Shown here piece after piece: positions 49,266 through 60,479 of a stretch of 64,000 bases of DNA. How positions within the stretch are numbered: position 1 is the first letter of the stretch; each line of letters begins with the position of its first letter. Source of the DNA: Eonycteris spelaea (Eukaryota; Chordata; Mammalia; Chiroptera; Pteropodidae); assembly GCA_003508835.1 (NCBI GenBank), contig PUFA01000082.1, forward strand, positions 1,612,001 to 1,676,000, in the 5' to 3' direction. A program made the position numbers and the translations under genes. The notes below the pieces were generated by a model that ran no database searches, was not told where the DNA came from, and worked only from the letters and a program-made list of their open reading frames with translations.

Positions 49266-49404
49266 TTTTTCATGGCATGTTCTTAATTTCATCTATATGT
49301 ATAGCTAATTTTTCAAGTGATGTGTTTTATTTCAGGCTAAAATTTGTCTTCCATTAAATTGCAAGAAGGGCCTGTGAGCATACCTGGAGTTTATAGAGTA
49401 TGTG

Positions 49405-49640
49405 AGAACTCTAAGTCTTCTTGGCTTCCATAACACAATTCCATAACAATTCCACAGGCTATGGGGCTTAAATGACAGATTTTTATTTCTCACCATTCTG
49501 GGGGCTGGAAGTTCAAGATCAGGGTGTTGGCAGGTTTGGTTTTTCGTGAGGCCTGTCTCCATGGCAGTGGTTTGGACTAGCATGTTGGTTTGAGAGGCCC
49601 CCGAATCTCTGGAGAAGCTGTTTGGTGAGGGTCTTCTTTT
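49405..49640 (-). mobile_element. MaLR-type LTR fragment (MLT1/MST-like)
   Basis: GGCTTCCATAACACAATTCC, GGGCTTAAATGACAGATTTTTATTTCTCACCATTCTGGGGGCTGGAAGTTCAAGATCAGGGTGTTGGCAGG matches the reverse of the MLT1/MST 3' end. No internal retroviral coding region is present. Confidence 0.65.
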
Positions 49641-49689
49641 ATGAAAGGCTAGTTTATGAAGACTAGGAGAGGTGGCCATTTTTTATCTA

Positions 49690-52600
49690 ATACACAGACA
49701 CCACCACAGAGAGTCAAAGAATATAAAGAAACAGGAAAATATGTTCCAAACAAAGGTAAAGATCAGTCTCTGGAAAATAACTCCAATGAAATGGAGATAT
49801 ATGATCTACCTGACAGAGAATTCAAAGTGAAAATCAGAAAGATGCTCAGTGAGGTCAGGAGAACAATGCATCAACAAAGTGAGAATTTCGATGTAGAGAC
49901 AGCATATATTTTTTAACAATTAAATAATGCAACTATAGAATACAATAACATGAAAAATCCACAAAGTTTCAGCATAAGATTAGATCAAGCAAAAGAAAGA
50001 ATGCATTTGAAGACAGGTCATTGGAATATCCAGTCAGAGGGGCAAAAAGGGAAAAGTGAGATAGAGTAAACAAAGCTTAAGGGACTTGTGGGACTCCATA
50101 AAGTGGATGAATTTGGGAGTCCCAGAAGGAGAAGAGAGAGAGAAAGGGGCAGAAAGCTCATTCAAAGAAATCAGTTAAAAAGTTCTCAAAGATGGAGGAG
50201 GAAATGGATCTCCAGATCCAGGAATCCCAGCAGCTCTAAAAGAAGATGAACTCAAAGAAATTTACACTGAGATACATACATTGTAATCCAATTTTCAAAA
50301 GAGAAAGAATTTTAAAGCCACAAGAAAAAAAAAAAATGTCTCATACAAAACAACCTCTCCATAAGATTATCAGCAGATTTTTTACTAGAAACCTTGCAAT
50401 CCAGAGGGGCGTGCTCATATATTCATAGTGCTGAATGGGGAAAAAAAATGCCAACCAAGAATGCTATATCCAGCAAAACTGTTCTCAAGAAAATGGAGAG
50501 GTAAAGACTCCCAAACACATAAAAATTGAGATTGTTCATTAGCTTTAAAGAAATGCTAAAGGGAGCCCTCAAGCTGAAATGAAAGGATGCTAAACCACAA
50601 TATGAAAGCATATGGAAGTACAAAAATTCACTGATAAAGGCAAACATATAAATACAGAATACTTTGTTACTGTGATAGTGATATGTAAATCACTTTTAAT
50701 TCTAGTTTAAAAGTTAAAAACAAGAGTATTAGAATAACTGTAACTATAAAATTATATTAATGGATGCACAGTATAAAAAGAAATTGTGACATCAGCAACA
50801 AAATGTCAGGGGGAAGAGATAAGAGTAGTTTGTGTGCAACTGAAATTAAGTTTTTGTGAGTTTAACGTAGACAAGTGTAACTCTGAGTTGTTTTTTAGTA
50901 ACCACAAAGAAACCACATGGTAACCACAAAGAAAATACCTATAGAAGATAAACGAAAGAGAAAGAAATCCAAGCATGTGAACACAAAACAATCAGTGGAA
51001 CACAAAGATAGCAAGAGAGGAAAAGAAGGGCCAAAGAACTGTGAGACTGATAGGAAACAATCAACGAGAAAGCAATAGTAAGACCTTGCCTATCAATAAT
51101 TCCTCCAATGTAAATGAATTAAACGCCCCAATCAAAGCTGCACAGTAGCTGAATGGTTAAAAAAGAAAAACAGGATCCAACTATATGCTGCCTACAAGAG
51201 ACCCTTTAGATTTAAGATCATCTGTAGGCTGCAAATAAAGAGATGGAAAAAAGTATTCCATGCAAGCTGTAGCCAAAGGAGAGCAGAGGTGCCTATATTT
51301 ATAGCAGACAAAATAGACTTTCGGTCAAAAACTGTCACAAGAGACAAAGACATATAATGGTAAACGTGTCAATTCATCAGGAAGCATAACAATTAATTAT
51401 ACATGTATGTGCATATAACATTAGAGCACCTAAATATATAAAATGCTAAATATGTAAAGCAAATATTAACAGAATCGAAGGGAGAAATGCAAAGCAATAC
51501 GATACTGGTAGGTGACTTCAATACTCCACATTCAAAGATGGATAGAACATCTAGACAGGACCAGTGGACTCTAACAACAGTATGAACCAAATAGACTTAA
51601 CAGATACATTGAACACTGCCCCAACAGAAGCAGAATACATATTCTTCTCAAGTGCACAAAGAACATTCTCCAGGATGGAACACATGTTGGGTCACAAACC
51701 AAGTATTAGCAAATTGAAGAAGATTGAAATCATGTCAGGTACCTTTTTCAATCACAGTGGAATGAAGCTAGAAATGAATAGTGAAAGGAATACTGGAACA
51801 TTCACCAACATACGGAAGTGAAAGAACTCTTAGTTAACCAAAAGGTCAAAGGAGAAATCACAAAGGAAATTAGAAAATACTTTAAGACAAAACAAAAACA
51901 CAGCGTACCAAAACATGGGATACAGCAAAACGGGGGACTTTATTGAGGTAAATACCTACAATATAAAAGAAGAACGATCTCAGACAATCCAACTGTATAC
52001 TTAAGGAAATAGAAAAGAATAAATAGTCTGAAGTTAGCAGAAGGAAGGAAATAATAAAGTTTAGGGCAGAAATAAAATGAAATGGAAAATAGAAAGACAA
52101 TAGAAAAAAATCAACAAAACTAAGAGTTGTGACAAGCAACAAAATTGACAGATCTTTAGCTAAACTAACTATAAAAGGAGAAATGACTCAAATTTTAAAA
52201 TCAGAAATAAAGGAAAAGACATCACAACTGATGTCACAGAAATAAGGATTTTTTAGAGAATGCTATGAACAATTGCATGCCAACTAATTACATAGTCTAG
52301 AAGAAACAGATAAATTCTTAGAAAATAGAACCTACCAGGACTGAATCATTAAGAAATAGAAAATCTGAACAGACCTATAACTGGTAAGGAGATTGAGTTA
52401 GTAATCACAAACCTCCGAAGAAAGAAAATGTCAGGACCAGATGGCTTCACTGGAGAATTCTGCCAAACGCTTAAAGAATTAACACCCTTTCTTCTCAATC
52501 TCTTCCAAACACTTGAGAAATGAACACTTCCAAGTTTATTTTATGAGTCCAGCATTACCTTGATACCGAAGCCAGTGACCCTGTAAGAAAAAAAGTTACC

Positions 52601-53345
52601 AATGTCCCTGATAAACATGGGCACAAAAGCCTTCTGCAAAGTGCTAGCAGACTGCATCCATCCTCACAGTAAAAGAGTCACACACAGTAATCAAGTGGGT
52701 TTTATCCCTGCGATGTAAGGATATTCAGCATGTGAAAATGAATTAGTGGGATATTAATTAGCAGAATATAAGATAAGACCACACGGTCATCTCAGTAGTT
52801 ATAGCAAAAGCATTTGACAAAATTCTAAACCGCTGTTGTAATTAAAAACTCTCAACAAACTAGGAATAGAAAGAAATGACTTCAGTGGAATTAAGGTCAT
52901 ATATGAAAATTCCGCAGCTAATATCATGCTCAAGGGTGAAAAACAAAGTTTTTCCTCTATGATCAGGAACAAGATGAGTTTGCCTGCTCTCTCCACTTCT
53001 GTTCAACCTCGTTCTGGAAATCTTAGAGCAGTTAGGCAAGAAAAAGAAGTAAATGGCATCAAATAGGAAAGAAAGAAATAAAAATATCTGCAAATGATAT
53101 GGTTTTATATAAGGAAAACCCTAAAGACTACACACACACACACACACACAACACACACACACACACACACACGTTAGAATAAATGAATTCAGTAAAGCTG
53201 CAGGATACAAAATCAATATACAAATATTTTTTACAGCAAACTATCTGAAAAGGAAATTAAGAAAATTTATTTTATAATAGCATCAAAAATAATGAAATAC
53301 TTAACCAAGAAGGTGAGAGACTCGTACAATGAAAACTTGTACAGC
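49690..53345 (+). mobile_element. L1 element, 3.6 kb, ORF1 relic through broken ORF2, 3' end missing
   Basis: The N-terminal ORF1 part is seen at 49656-49916 (DLPDREFKVKIRKMLSEVRR, then MHQQSENFDVE) and a C-terminal ORF1 part at about 50330-50580. A long inter-ORF region with AACCACATGGTAACCACAAAG follows. ORF2 endonuclease-region words (TATGCTGCCTACAAGAGACC, ATAGACTTTCGGTC, GAACATTCTCCAGGATGG) are at 51180-51720, and the RT region (CAGATGGCTTCACTGGAGAATTC, GTAATCAAGTGGGTTTTATCCC) at 52430-53100. All frames carry many stops, so it is inactive. The ORF2 C-terminus and 3' UTR are absent after about 53345. Confidence 0.9.
53129..53172. repeat. (CA)n microsatellite inside L1 ORF2
   Basis: About 22 CA units with one phase slip (CACAACAC at 53150). 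Intact L1 text flanks both sides: CCTAAAGACTA on the left and GTTAGAATAAATGAATTCAG on the right. Confidence 0.95.
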
Positions 53346-53571
53346 AAAGAAGGGAGTAGGGGGTGGCCGCCCAGGATGGGGGCGGGGTGGCAGGGAGCGC
53401 TGTTCAGGGGGGGTGGCTGTTCAGTTATGCAGGACGGTTTTTCCTGGAGCCTCGCTGTGCGACACGGAGCCTGCCGTTAGTAGTGCTGTGCTGTGCACTT
53501 AACGTTTTGCATAGATACCACGTTATGTTCTTACTGCAGTAAAAAAATGGAATATGTTTGGGGCAGGGGGT

Positions 53572-53612
53572 CTGGAAATATTAGCCAGAGCAGTTAGGCA
53601 AGAAAAAGAAAT
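53572..53612 (+). mobile_element. Orphan L1 ORF2 mini-fragment
   Basis: TCTGGAAATATTAGCCAGAG followed by CAGTTAGGCAAGAAAAAGAAAT repeats the L1 text at 53014-53050. It keeps six bases (GCCAGA region) that the upstream copy has lost, so it is not a simple local duplicate. Confidence 0.6.
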
Positions 53613-53987
53613 TCAGTTACTTGTGAATTTAGTGTTATATTTTCTTCACATACCTTTAGTAATACCACAGCGTTTCAGTGGCCTTGCTTTTGACACAGAA
53701 GCCCTGCATGACACCGTTTGTCCAGATGGCTGAACTATATAAAATTGAGGTTATCAGGGTTCCTCATGGTGGTCCTGAACCATGAACGCATTGCTACTCT
53801 GAGATCCTCGCCCTTGGCATTGAAATACATCTTCGAGTTACATTGCAGGGAGGTGACGTGTGCCACTACCAGTGACACACTCCTAACTAAATTCTAAGCA
53901 GCCCTGTTGAGCCCTCTTCCTGACCAGGTCTCAGCTTTGACCTAGAAAACTAGATTCTCATCACAAATAATACACGCACACATACAA

Positions 53988-54032
53988 AGAGAGAGAGAGA
54001 GTGAGTAAGAGAGAGAGAGAGGGAGAGAGAGA
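53988..54032. repeat. (GA)n imperfect microsatellite
   Basis: A GA-rich run broken by GTGAGTAA and GGGA interruptions. Confidence 0.9.
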
Positions 54033-55009
54033 ACAGACATTAGCACAGTTCTGTTGACGAGGCTGTATCACTAATGATGACAACTCTAGCCCCCTTTAAG
54101 TTCTTGCCTGGAAAGCTCAAGCTGCCAAAGGGCTTTACTGTCCAGTCCTAAAAGCCCGGACCCATGTCTCCCAGTCTCTGAGAGGCTAGCACCCTAACTT
54201 TGACAAGCACCAGTTAGCAAACCCAGGTGGTCAGCCCCGCCTCCCACTTCTTGTGACTGTCCACCTCCCTGCTCTGCCTGAACCCCGCCCGGCCTGCCCA
54301 CTCCCTACTCCCTCATCCTTCCTTCAGGGTGCCTAGCCACCTCTGCACAGAGGGCAGCTGAGTTTGTTCATGCTCTACCCTTCCCTATTGGACTAGTTAT
54401 TACTGGTTAAAATCTGTCCTTACCTCTGACCAGTGTCTGGCTTTCTGTATCCTCCACACCAGTTACAAGTGCTGTTGGGTCTGCCTCCACCAGATGCCTT
54501 TTACTCTCAGACCAGGAAATTATTTCCTTACAGGCCTTTTGTTGAAGAAGTTTATCTGTAGCCACAGAAATTACTGAGAATTATTGTTTCTCAGTATTGG
54601 GAAGTATATTTAGATATATTAAAGATTCGTGGCATTTTGAAACAGGAAAGGATTTGAGAGCTCGTCTAATAGGAATTTTTTGGTTGTCAGAGAATACCAA
54701 CACTCAGGGAGGTGGCAGTCAGTTCAAAATTACGAAAATAATTAGGAGTTAGAATAGAAAGAGACCCCCCCAGCTGACTCCCAGTCCTGAATTCTTTGCA
54801 AAGGAAAGGGTGTTTCCGCAGCAGGTTTGGACCATGCACCATGCAGTCTCCTCAGCTTCCAGAGTCACTTAGCATCTCCCACCCAAGTTCAAGGTGCACG
54901 TCCACCCCCAGGGACTGCGTGGGGAGTGGGCATTTCACCCTGCTCCCAACACCTGCTGGAGTTACGGTCCTGAAACGTTTCTTTCTGCCTCATCAGTGTA
55001 CTTCAGTAT

Positions 55010-55190
55010 GTATCTTTAAGAGTATATTCACGTGGTACAAAATTCTGAATGTTCAGAAGGGTATACGATGAGAAGGCCCCCTTCTGCCGCTGTCCCCAGG
55101 CCACCCAGCTCTGTTCCCCTGAGGTAACTGGTGTTCCCAGTTGCTCGTGTAGCCTTCTGGAGGTATTCTAGTTAAGTGCGCACGCTGATC
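55010..55190 (-). mobile_element. L1M 3'-end fragment
   Basis: GTGGTACAAAATTCTGAATG, AAGGGTATACGATGAGAAGGC, CTGTCCCCAGGCCACCCAGCTCTGTTCCCCTGAGG and CTCGTGTAGCCTTCTGGAGGTATTCTA match the reverse of an L1M 3' end. Confidence 0.6.
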
Positions 55191-55622
55191 AGCCCCGTAG
55201 TTAGACCATTCCCCTCCACTGCCAGAAATCATGTGTGGGTATCTTAGAAGGGTGAGTAAAATTAAAAACGGACCCCGCAAGAGTTGGGAAGGCATGTTTT
55301 AGCAATGGGAATTGTTTAACATTAACTTTGATGCATGAGGCAGATAGACCATCTCCTCTGAAAACCTTTAGACATAGGATAGTCTCTCATTTTTATGGGT
55401 TAGTTTATATGCATCTTTTCTGCAGTGAAGAGATGAAACAAATTCAGAATTACATTTAGCCAAAGATACAAATTGTTTATTATAGATATTTTGGGTGAGA
55501 TGTCTTTCTCACATTTGTCACAATAAGCTTTAAAGTATCTGTTTTAGACATGATCGTTATAGTTAACTATGAAACCAATTCTTTTTTTTTTTTTTTAAAC
55601 CAGAAAATGGTCTGTTGGATGT

Positions 55623-55853
55623 GGTTCCATAGTGTAGCAGTTAGCACATCTGCTTTATACGCAGAAGGTCCTGGGTTCGCGCCCAGTGGAACCATGGTCC
55701 ATGGCCTATGGCCTTGCCACCTGAAGAAGCCCCATGTCTGATCTCAGAAGCTAAGCAGGGTCGGGCCTGGTTAGTACTTGGATGGGAGACCACCTGGGAA
55801 GACCAGGTGCTGTAGGTATAAATAATAATAAATAATAAAAATTAAAAAAAAAA
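55623..55853 (+). mobile_element. Hybrid tRNA-Val/5S rRNA SINE, MEG-TR type (fruit-bat lineage)
   Basis: Positions 55623-55694 closely resemble tRNA-Val(UAC): acceptor strands GGTTCCA and TGGAACC, D-arm box TAGTGTAGCAGTTAGCAC, and anticodon stem TCTGC/GCAGA. After a 9-nt joint, 55704-55818 matches 5S rRNA, including the internal promoter blocks AGCTAAGCAGGGTCGGGCC and CTTGGATGGGAGACC. An A-rich tail with AATAATAATA repeats runs to 55853. A tRNA head joined to a 5S body is the layout of the hybrid SINE known as MEG-TR from megabats. The body is well preserved, suggesting a fairly young copy. I could not find a convincing target-site duplication. RNA polymerase III transcription would start from the internal boxes. 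Confidence 0.85.
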
Positions 55854-56854
55854 GTCTTAATCAGTTGAACAATTCTTTCCTACAACTGTCTTTCTGACTT
55901 TAGTAGCTCTGTTTCTTTAGTTGCAAAATATTCAAATCTGTCCTCAAAGTGCCTTCTAAGGCTAGTGTTATAAAACCCAACAGGGAGGTCTTTAAAAAAA
56001 AAAAAAAAGTTTTACTTCATTGGATCTCAGAACAAAAGTTTCCTGATAAAGAGCAAAGGGACATCGCAGTTTGTCCCTTCATTCCCGTCCTCAGCAGCAC
56101 ATTTAGGCGTTTGCCACCAGTGGGGCAAGGTTGCTCAGCAGAAATTCATAATCACTTTATCTGCTCTCTCAGCTTTAAGGCACAAAAGCAAATGGGGAAA
56201 AAGTTAGTTCCTCTGGAACCAGTTCCAGTACTGCTAGTTAAACTCTACCGCAAGAGAGGTGAGCATTTATAGACGCATGCATTTTCGCCGCTGAAATCTA
56301 GTCTCATTCAAGAATTTAGATGGGTACCATTGTCCAAAGATGAAGGTACTGATGAGATAGCATCACCGCTTTCAAAACATAAATTTTGAATGATTTTATA
56401 TCCTCTTCCTACCCCCTTTGGTTTATGGCTTGGTTCATTTTAAATTGCTGGTAATAATTGTGTTATATTTCAAAATAATTACATCTAAAAATAGTTTAGA
56501 ATGGAGTACATGGAAATGAAGAGATTATATACGAATATCATAATCATTTCAAAATTTCATTGTTGTTAAAAAGGCCCGTCAGGGAGAGACAGCCCGAGGA
56601 CCCTTGGGTTTCTGCCAGCTGGTTTGGTCCTTTGTGTCCACGTCACCGAGGGCATTGTCCCTCACCCACACACAAAGCCTGCAGCCCAACAGAAGAAACA
56701 GCAGGAAAAATATGTAATCGAAAGTGTTTTGGAGGCCAATTTTGTGGGAGTATTTGAGTATTGGTTTATAGCTTAAAGACAAAATTAAAGTTCTCCCTCT
56801 GTAGGAAAACTTGGGCAAAGGCCAAAGCTTTGGGCAGAAACTCATTTGCTAACG

Positions 56855-57380
56855 GTCACCAAGTGTCCAGTCGTGACGGGCAGCATGGGAGAACGCTGGG
56901 TGCAGACTCACCCTCGAGAAGCTCGTGATTGAACGGGAAAGATGGACATGCAAAACAGCGAAGTTCTGAGTGCTACGGGGTCTGTGGTTAGAGCGACATT
57001 AATTCCATGGGGTGGGTCCCCAAACTTTCACATATGGCATCTGAGCGCGTGTTATGTATCAGACACCTACGGACAGGGGAGATAAAAGACCCGCCACGTC
57101 TTTGCTGGGAGAGGACCTGGGTGTGTGTGTGTTGGTTGGGGGAGGAACAAGATCATGCATTTCATCGGGGCCACGCTGACTCTGCAGGTCCTTTGGCATA
57201 TCCGAGGTACAGCTGGATGTGTGAGTCCAGAGCTCAGGGAGAGACCTGGGTGAGGAGCTAGCGTAGTGGGATCCTCAAAGCTGTGGGCATGACTGTGATC
57301 TCCTAGAGAGAGGAGATGAGAGGGCCTAGGGCCAAGCCTAGATGAGGAGACTGCCCGGGAAGGAGGAGCTGGCACCAGTG
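56855..57380 (-). repeat. L2-type LINE relic
   Basis: CACCCTCGAGAAGCTCGTGATTGAACGGGAAAGATGGACATGCAAA resembles the reverse L2 3' region (CCTCAAGGAGCTCACAGTCTAG...AGACAGACA). The part at 57220-57380 (GAGTCCAGAGCTCAGGGAGAG) fits further internal sequence. Confidence 0.5.
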
Positions 57381-57949
57381 TACCCGAGCACCAGAATTAG
57401 GGAGGAGAAGAGGCAGAGACTGATGCATTTGCCTGTGCGCGTATTCATTATTATTAGACTTGTCTGTCTTATTCTCTTGACGTCCTTGGCTCGCATAAGC
57501 CTTATCTCATTGGAAGTAATTAGGCATGAAAAGAACTCGTAACGGATTTTTAAAAATCTGATTTCATGTCGTATCAGTGTTTGGCAGTTATCTGTGACGT
57601 ACTTGTTCCAGAACAGAGTAACTTCCTCCATCACCGCTTGACAACTGGACCGTGAGTGCTGCTCTTTTTCACTCTCTCCCATCTTAGTAGTGCACTGTCT
57701 TCCCACGAGAGCCGTGGCCGGAAGTGACTGGGGGCGGGGGCGGCTCGGGGCCTGATTCTTTCTTCTTTTTGCGTTAGTGCATTATCGAGCACCGATAACG
57801 CATCATGCCACTGGTCCTTTATTCGGAAGTTAGGTGTCTGTTCTGTTGTCTGGTATCTGTTTCTCTAAAATGGAAAAATGTAGTGTTATTCAAACGGCTT
57901 CAGTGCAGAGGCCTTTCCTCCCTCCCGTCACAGATGCTTCCTGCCTCGT

Positions 57950-58150
57950 GTCATCTAATGTGGCAGGCCCTGGGGGGATGTGGCGAGCAGAGCAGACGTG
58001 GTCCGTCCTCAAAAGCTTACAGTCTTGCGTGGGAGTCAGACAGAAATCAGATAATCACACGGTAAAGATAGAGAGTCGTGATGCTTGCACCAGTGGGAGA
58101 TGTGGGGTGACGTGAGAACCCACAGCAAGCGGGGCCAGGGAACTCGTTGG
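57950..58150 (-). repeat. L2 LINE relic
   Basis: AATGTGGCAGGCCCTGGGGGGATGTGGCGAG, then CCTCAAAAGCTTACAGTCTTGCGTGGGAGTCAGACAG, is the reverse L2 3' region. Confidence 0.6.
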
Positions 58151-58929
58151 GATCGATGTACGTTAATCTGGAGTCCTCATGAAAAAGAATCATTTGCTGT
58201 CGCCTGCTAATGAGCTATCGGTATTAAAAATAAAAAGTCGTGTGTGATAAGGCGGCCCCCCTCAGCCAGCACCGGGGTACAGAGCTGCTCTTCAGAGCAC
58301 GTTGAACAGACGAGTGCACACGTGGAAAGGGGGAAGCCTGCCTCCCGGGGCTGTCACCCAGGACATTCGCTGTGCAGTGAGGTTCTGACACAGCTTTTTC
58401 TTCTGAAGTATGTAAATTATACATTTCAGTTAAAGTTACCGGAAGTCATGTTTCGTATTTATCATCATCTAAAACTGCTTACCAACACATTCAGCATGCG
58501 CCTTTCCAGAGCAACAGGTCAGACCCACTCTGGGGTCTCCATTCCTCTGCCCGAGTCCCTGAGCTATTTGTGGGCGTGACGTGCATGCTTACTTTCTTTG
58601 TCGACAGCCAAAAACTCCACTTTTTGTAAAATGATTTTCGTTGTGTTCCTGTTCGTTTTGTCTGTTTTCCCTTTAAGTGGCATGCACCAATAAATTCATC
58701 ACCATCCCTGAGTGGGGAAACTGTTCTAGCCCCGCCCCCCCCTTTTTTTTTTTTCAGTCATTAAAAAGTAGATCGTGTTTAAAGAAATATTTGATGCACA
58801 TCGATTTATTCTAACAGCTCTGTAAATTCTGCGAGCTTATTATTATTCAAATGAAATATATTTCCCCTTGCAGTTGATCTCTCTTAATCATGAGCATGTA
58901 TGTCCTAAAGTTGCCTTTTGATTGTCACT

Positions 58930-59080
58930 GACATTAATTCATTCATTGACAGCAAATGCTTATCGTGTGGCCGCCGTACCCGGGGCTCCTTGAGGTTCCA
59001 GGAGTATAGCCGTGGACAGTCTGTGCCCCAAACTGAGTGTCAAAATCGTAAAAGCAAAAAGAAGCAAAGACGTAAACAGC
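58930..59080 (-). repeat. L2 LINE relic
   Basis: TTAATTCATTCATTGACAGCAAATGCTTATCGTGTGGCCGCCGTACCCGGGGCTCC resembles the reverse L2 end (TCATTCATTCAACAAATATTTATTGAG...). Confidence 0.5.
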
Positions 59081-59599
59081 CTTAAATAACTTTCCCCTTG
59101 TGTAAATACTGGCCTTTCTGCTTGGATGGCCCTGGCTTGACCCCTTAACAGCTCTGTCAGCTTACTTGACCTTCGGTGAAATGGAAACAGTTTGCTGGGT
59201 TGTCACAGTGAGTTGCTCAGGGGTAGACAAATCTCATTAGACACAAAAGATGGAAAGTTTTAATGGCAGCAGATGCAGAGACTGCAGGGCCCGCTACCCA
59301 GCGCAGAAGGTAACGCAGCCGTGCTCCCTGTGGAGGTCCTGCTCACCGGGCCCCACGGCTCCCCTCGGGGACATCCATCCAGAAGACGTCGCTTGTCAGG
59401 GAGCTTCCAGCAGCTGCAAGACGCTCTCGTGCTGCTGCGATGGAGGGGTAACCCCCAGCAGCCTTCCTCTGCCCTGCCTGTGTGCTAGCTCTGCCCCGTG
59501 CCCATCCACGTCCCCTGGCACGGTCCTCAGTGTGTGCGCCCACACTTGGGACATGAGGGGGATTCCCTGGGGACAGCCTGCAGCACACAGGCCCTCAGC

Positions 59600-59712
59600 C
59601 TATCCGAATGTCATTATAGCATTGTGGGTACTTAGGATTATTTTGATAGTTAATGAAGTAAAAAGCTTTTAGTATAGTGCTTAGCACAAAATCAGCACTC
59701 AATGAATATATT
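59600..59712 (+). repeat. MIR/L2 3'-end relic
   Basis: ATTTTGATAGTTAATGAAGT, then TATAGTGCTTAGCACAAAATCAGCACTCAATGAATAT, matches the shared 3' end of MIR and L2 (AGTGCCTAGCACATAGTAGGCACTCAATAAAT). Confidence 0.5.
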
Positions 59713-60298
59713 AATTCCGTTAATATATTGTAACATTAATTATTAATTCATACATTAGTACCATCCTTATTCACAGTGAAAACGTTAGACAACCTGTTTC
59801 AGGAGCATCTTTTCCAAATATGAAAAATGTGTTTTCTCTTGAAACATACACAGACAGTTGATTTATTCTAACATACACCTAAGTTTTTTTCTAAATTTGA
59901 GAAATTCCTAACAACAAAACTCTGCTACTTCTTTATTTTCCAGAAAAATAAATGAATATTATCCTCTTCTTAACCCTCCACCTCCACCCTCCCCCCCAAA
60001 AAAAAACAAGAAAGCAAAACAGTCCACAAAAAGTGAAACTGTGATTTGCTGGTGTTATTTGAAATGTCCAGAAGACATAATATTTATTGTTCTATTAGTC
60101 ACATGTCAGTATTAGAAGACTAAAATTCTTGCCGTAACAACCAGCTAAATCACTACGTAATGCTTTGTGCACCCCCTCGGTTCCTTACCTGGTCTGTGTA
60201 TTTAGTTCTAAACACATGTTGTCCTTCTAAACAAGTTCACGCGATGAGGTGTGCCGCCCTTCCTGCCTGACCGGCGTGGTCCTTGTCCTTGCTTGCAG

Positions 60299-60479
60299 GT
60301 GCTGTTCGGCACGGCCGATGGGCAGGTGATCGTCATGGACTGCCACGGCAGGATGCTGGCCCACGTCCTGCTGCACGAGGCCGATGGCATCCTCAGCATG
60401 TCCTGGAACTACCCTGCCTTCCTGGTGGAGGACAGCAGCGAGAGCGACACCGACTCGGACGACTACTCCCCGCCCCAAG
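60299..60479 (+). CDS. TULP4 coding exon C (WD40 region with acidic Ser loop), 60 codons plus 1 nt
   Basis: The exon encodes VLFGTADGQVIVMDCHGRML, then AHVLLHEADGILSMSWNYPA, then FLVEDSSESDTDSDDYSPPQ, and leaves one G for the next codon. The first part completes the blade begun by WTPDDQQ in exon B (FGTADGQVIVMD is a typical WD turn). The middle starts another blade (GILSMSWNYPAFLV). The last part is a strongly acidic Ser/Asp stretch, likely an exposed loop, with S/D spacing that would suit casein kinase 2. The acceptor is CTTGCTTGCAG. The donor GTAGCG is weak at positions +4 to +6. Choosing the first G of the GG pair at 60479-60480 is forced by phase: the leftover G plus AT from exon D makes the Asp codon. 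From memory the human protein differs at a few residues here (HESDGILGM versus HEADGILSM), which I have not verified. Recalled human numbering is about 182-241. Confidence 0.93.

Larger units (their letters stand above)
53346..55000. other. Intron sequence after the L1, mostly unassigned
   Basis: Contains a short GC-rich stretch (53350-53470), a 40-bp orphan L1 ORF2 copy at 53572-53612 and a (GA)n run. The rest to 55000 looks single-copy, with no exon recognised. Confidence 0.5.
45916..60298 (+). other. TULP4 intron between exons B and C (14.4 kb)
   Basis: The intron starts GTAAGG and ends in a pyrimidine tract with TTGCAG. It is LINE-rich: an old L1 3' end at about 46170, an L1M fragment on the minus strand at about 48560, and a 3.6-kb L1 on the + strand at 49690-53345. 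It also holds the tRNA/5S hybrid SINE at 55623, several L2 relics at 56855-59080, two microsatellites and a MaLR-like LTR piece. The ORF at 59250-59672 sits in GC-rich sequence and has no recognisable homology. No additional exon was identified. Confidence 0.85.

Noticed and set aside
49656..53345. Active L1 retrotransposon
   Set aside because: Both ORFs have multiple stops and frameshifts, the 3' end is missing, and a microsatellite interrupts ORF2.
55623..55694. Functional tRNA gene
   Set aside because: The unit is fused to 5S sequence and an A-rich tail, has a six-base T loop and an anticodon that disagrees with its body. It is a SINE head.
55704..55818. Genuine 5S rRNA gene
   Set aside because: It is preceded by a tRNA unit, carries several changes from 5S, and ends in an A-rich tail instead of a T-run terminator.
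59250..59672. 140-codon ORF in GC-rich DNA
   Set aside because: No recognisable homology, no splice sites in a suitable phase near its ends, and a competing open frame on the other strand.
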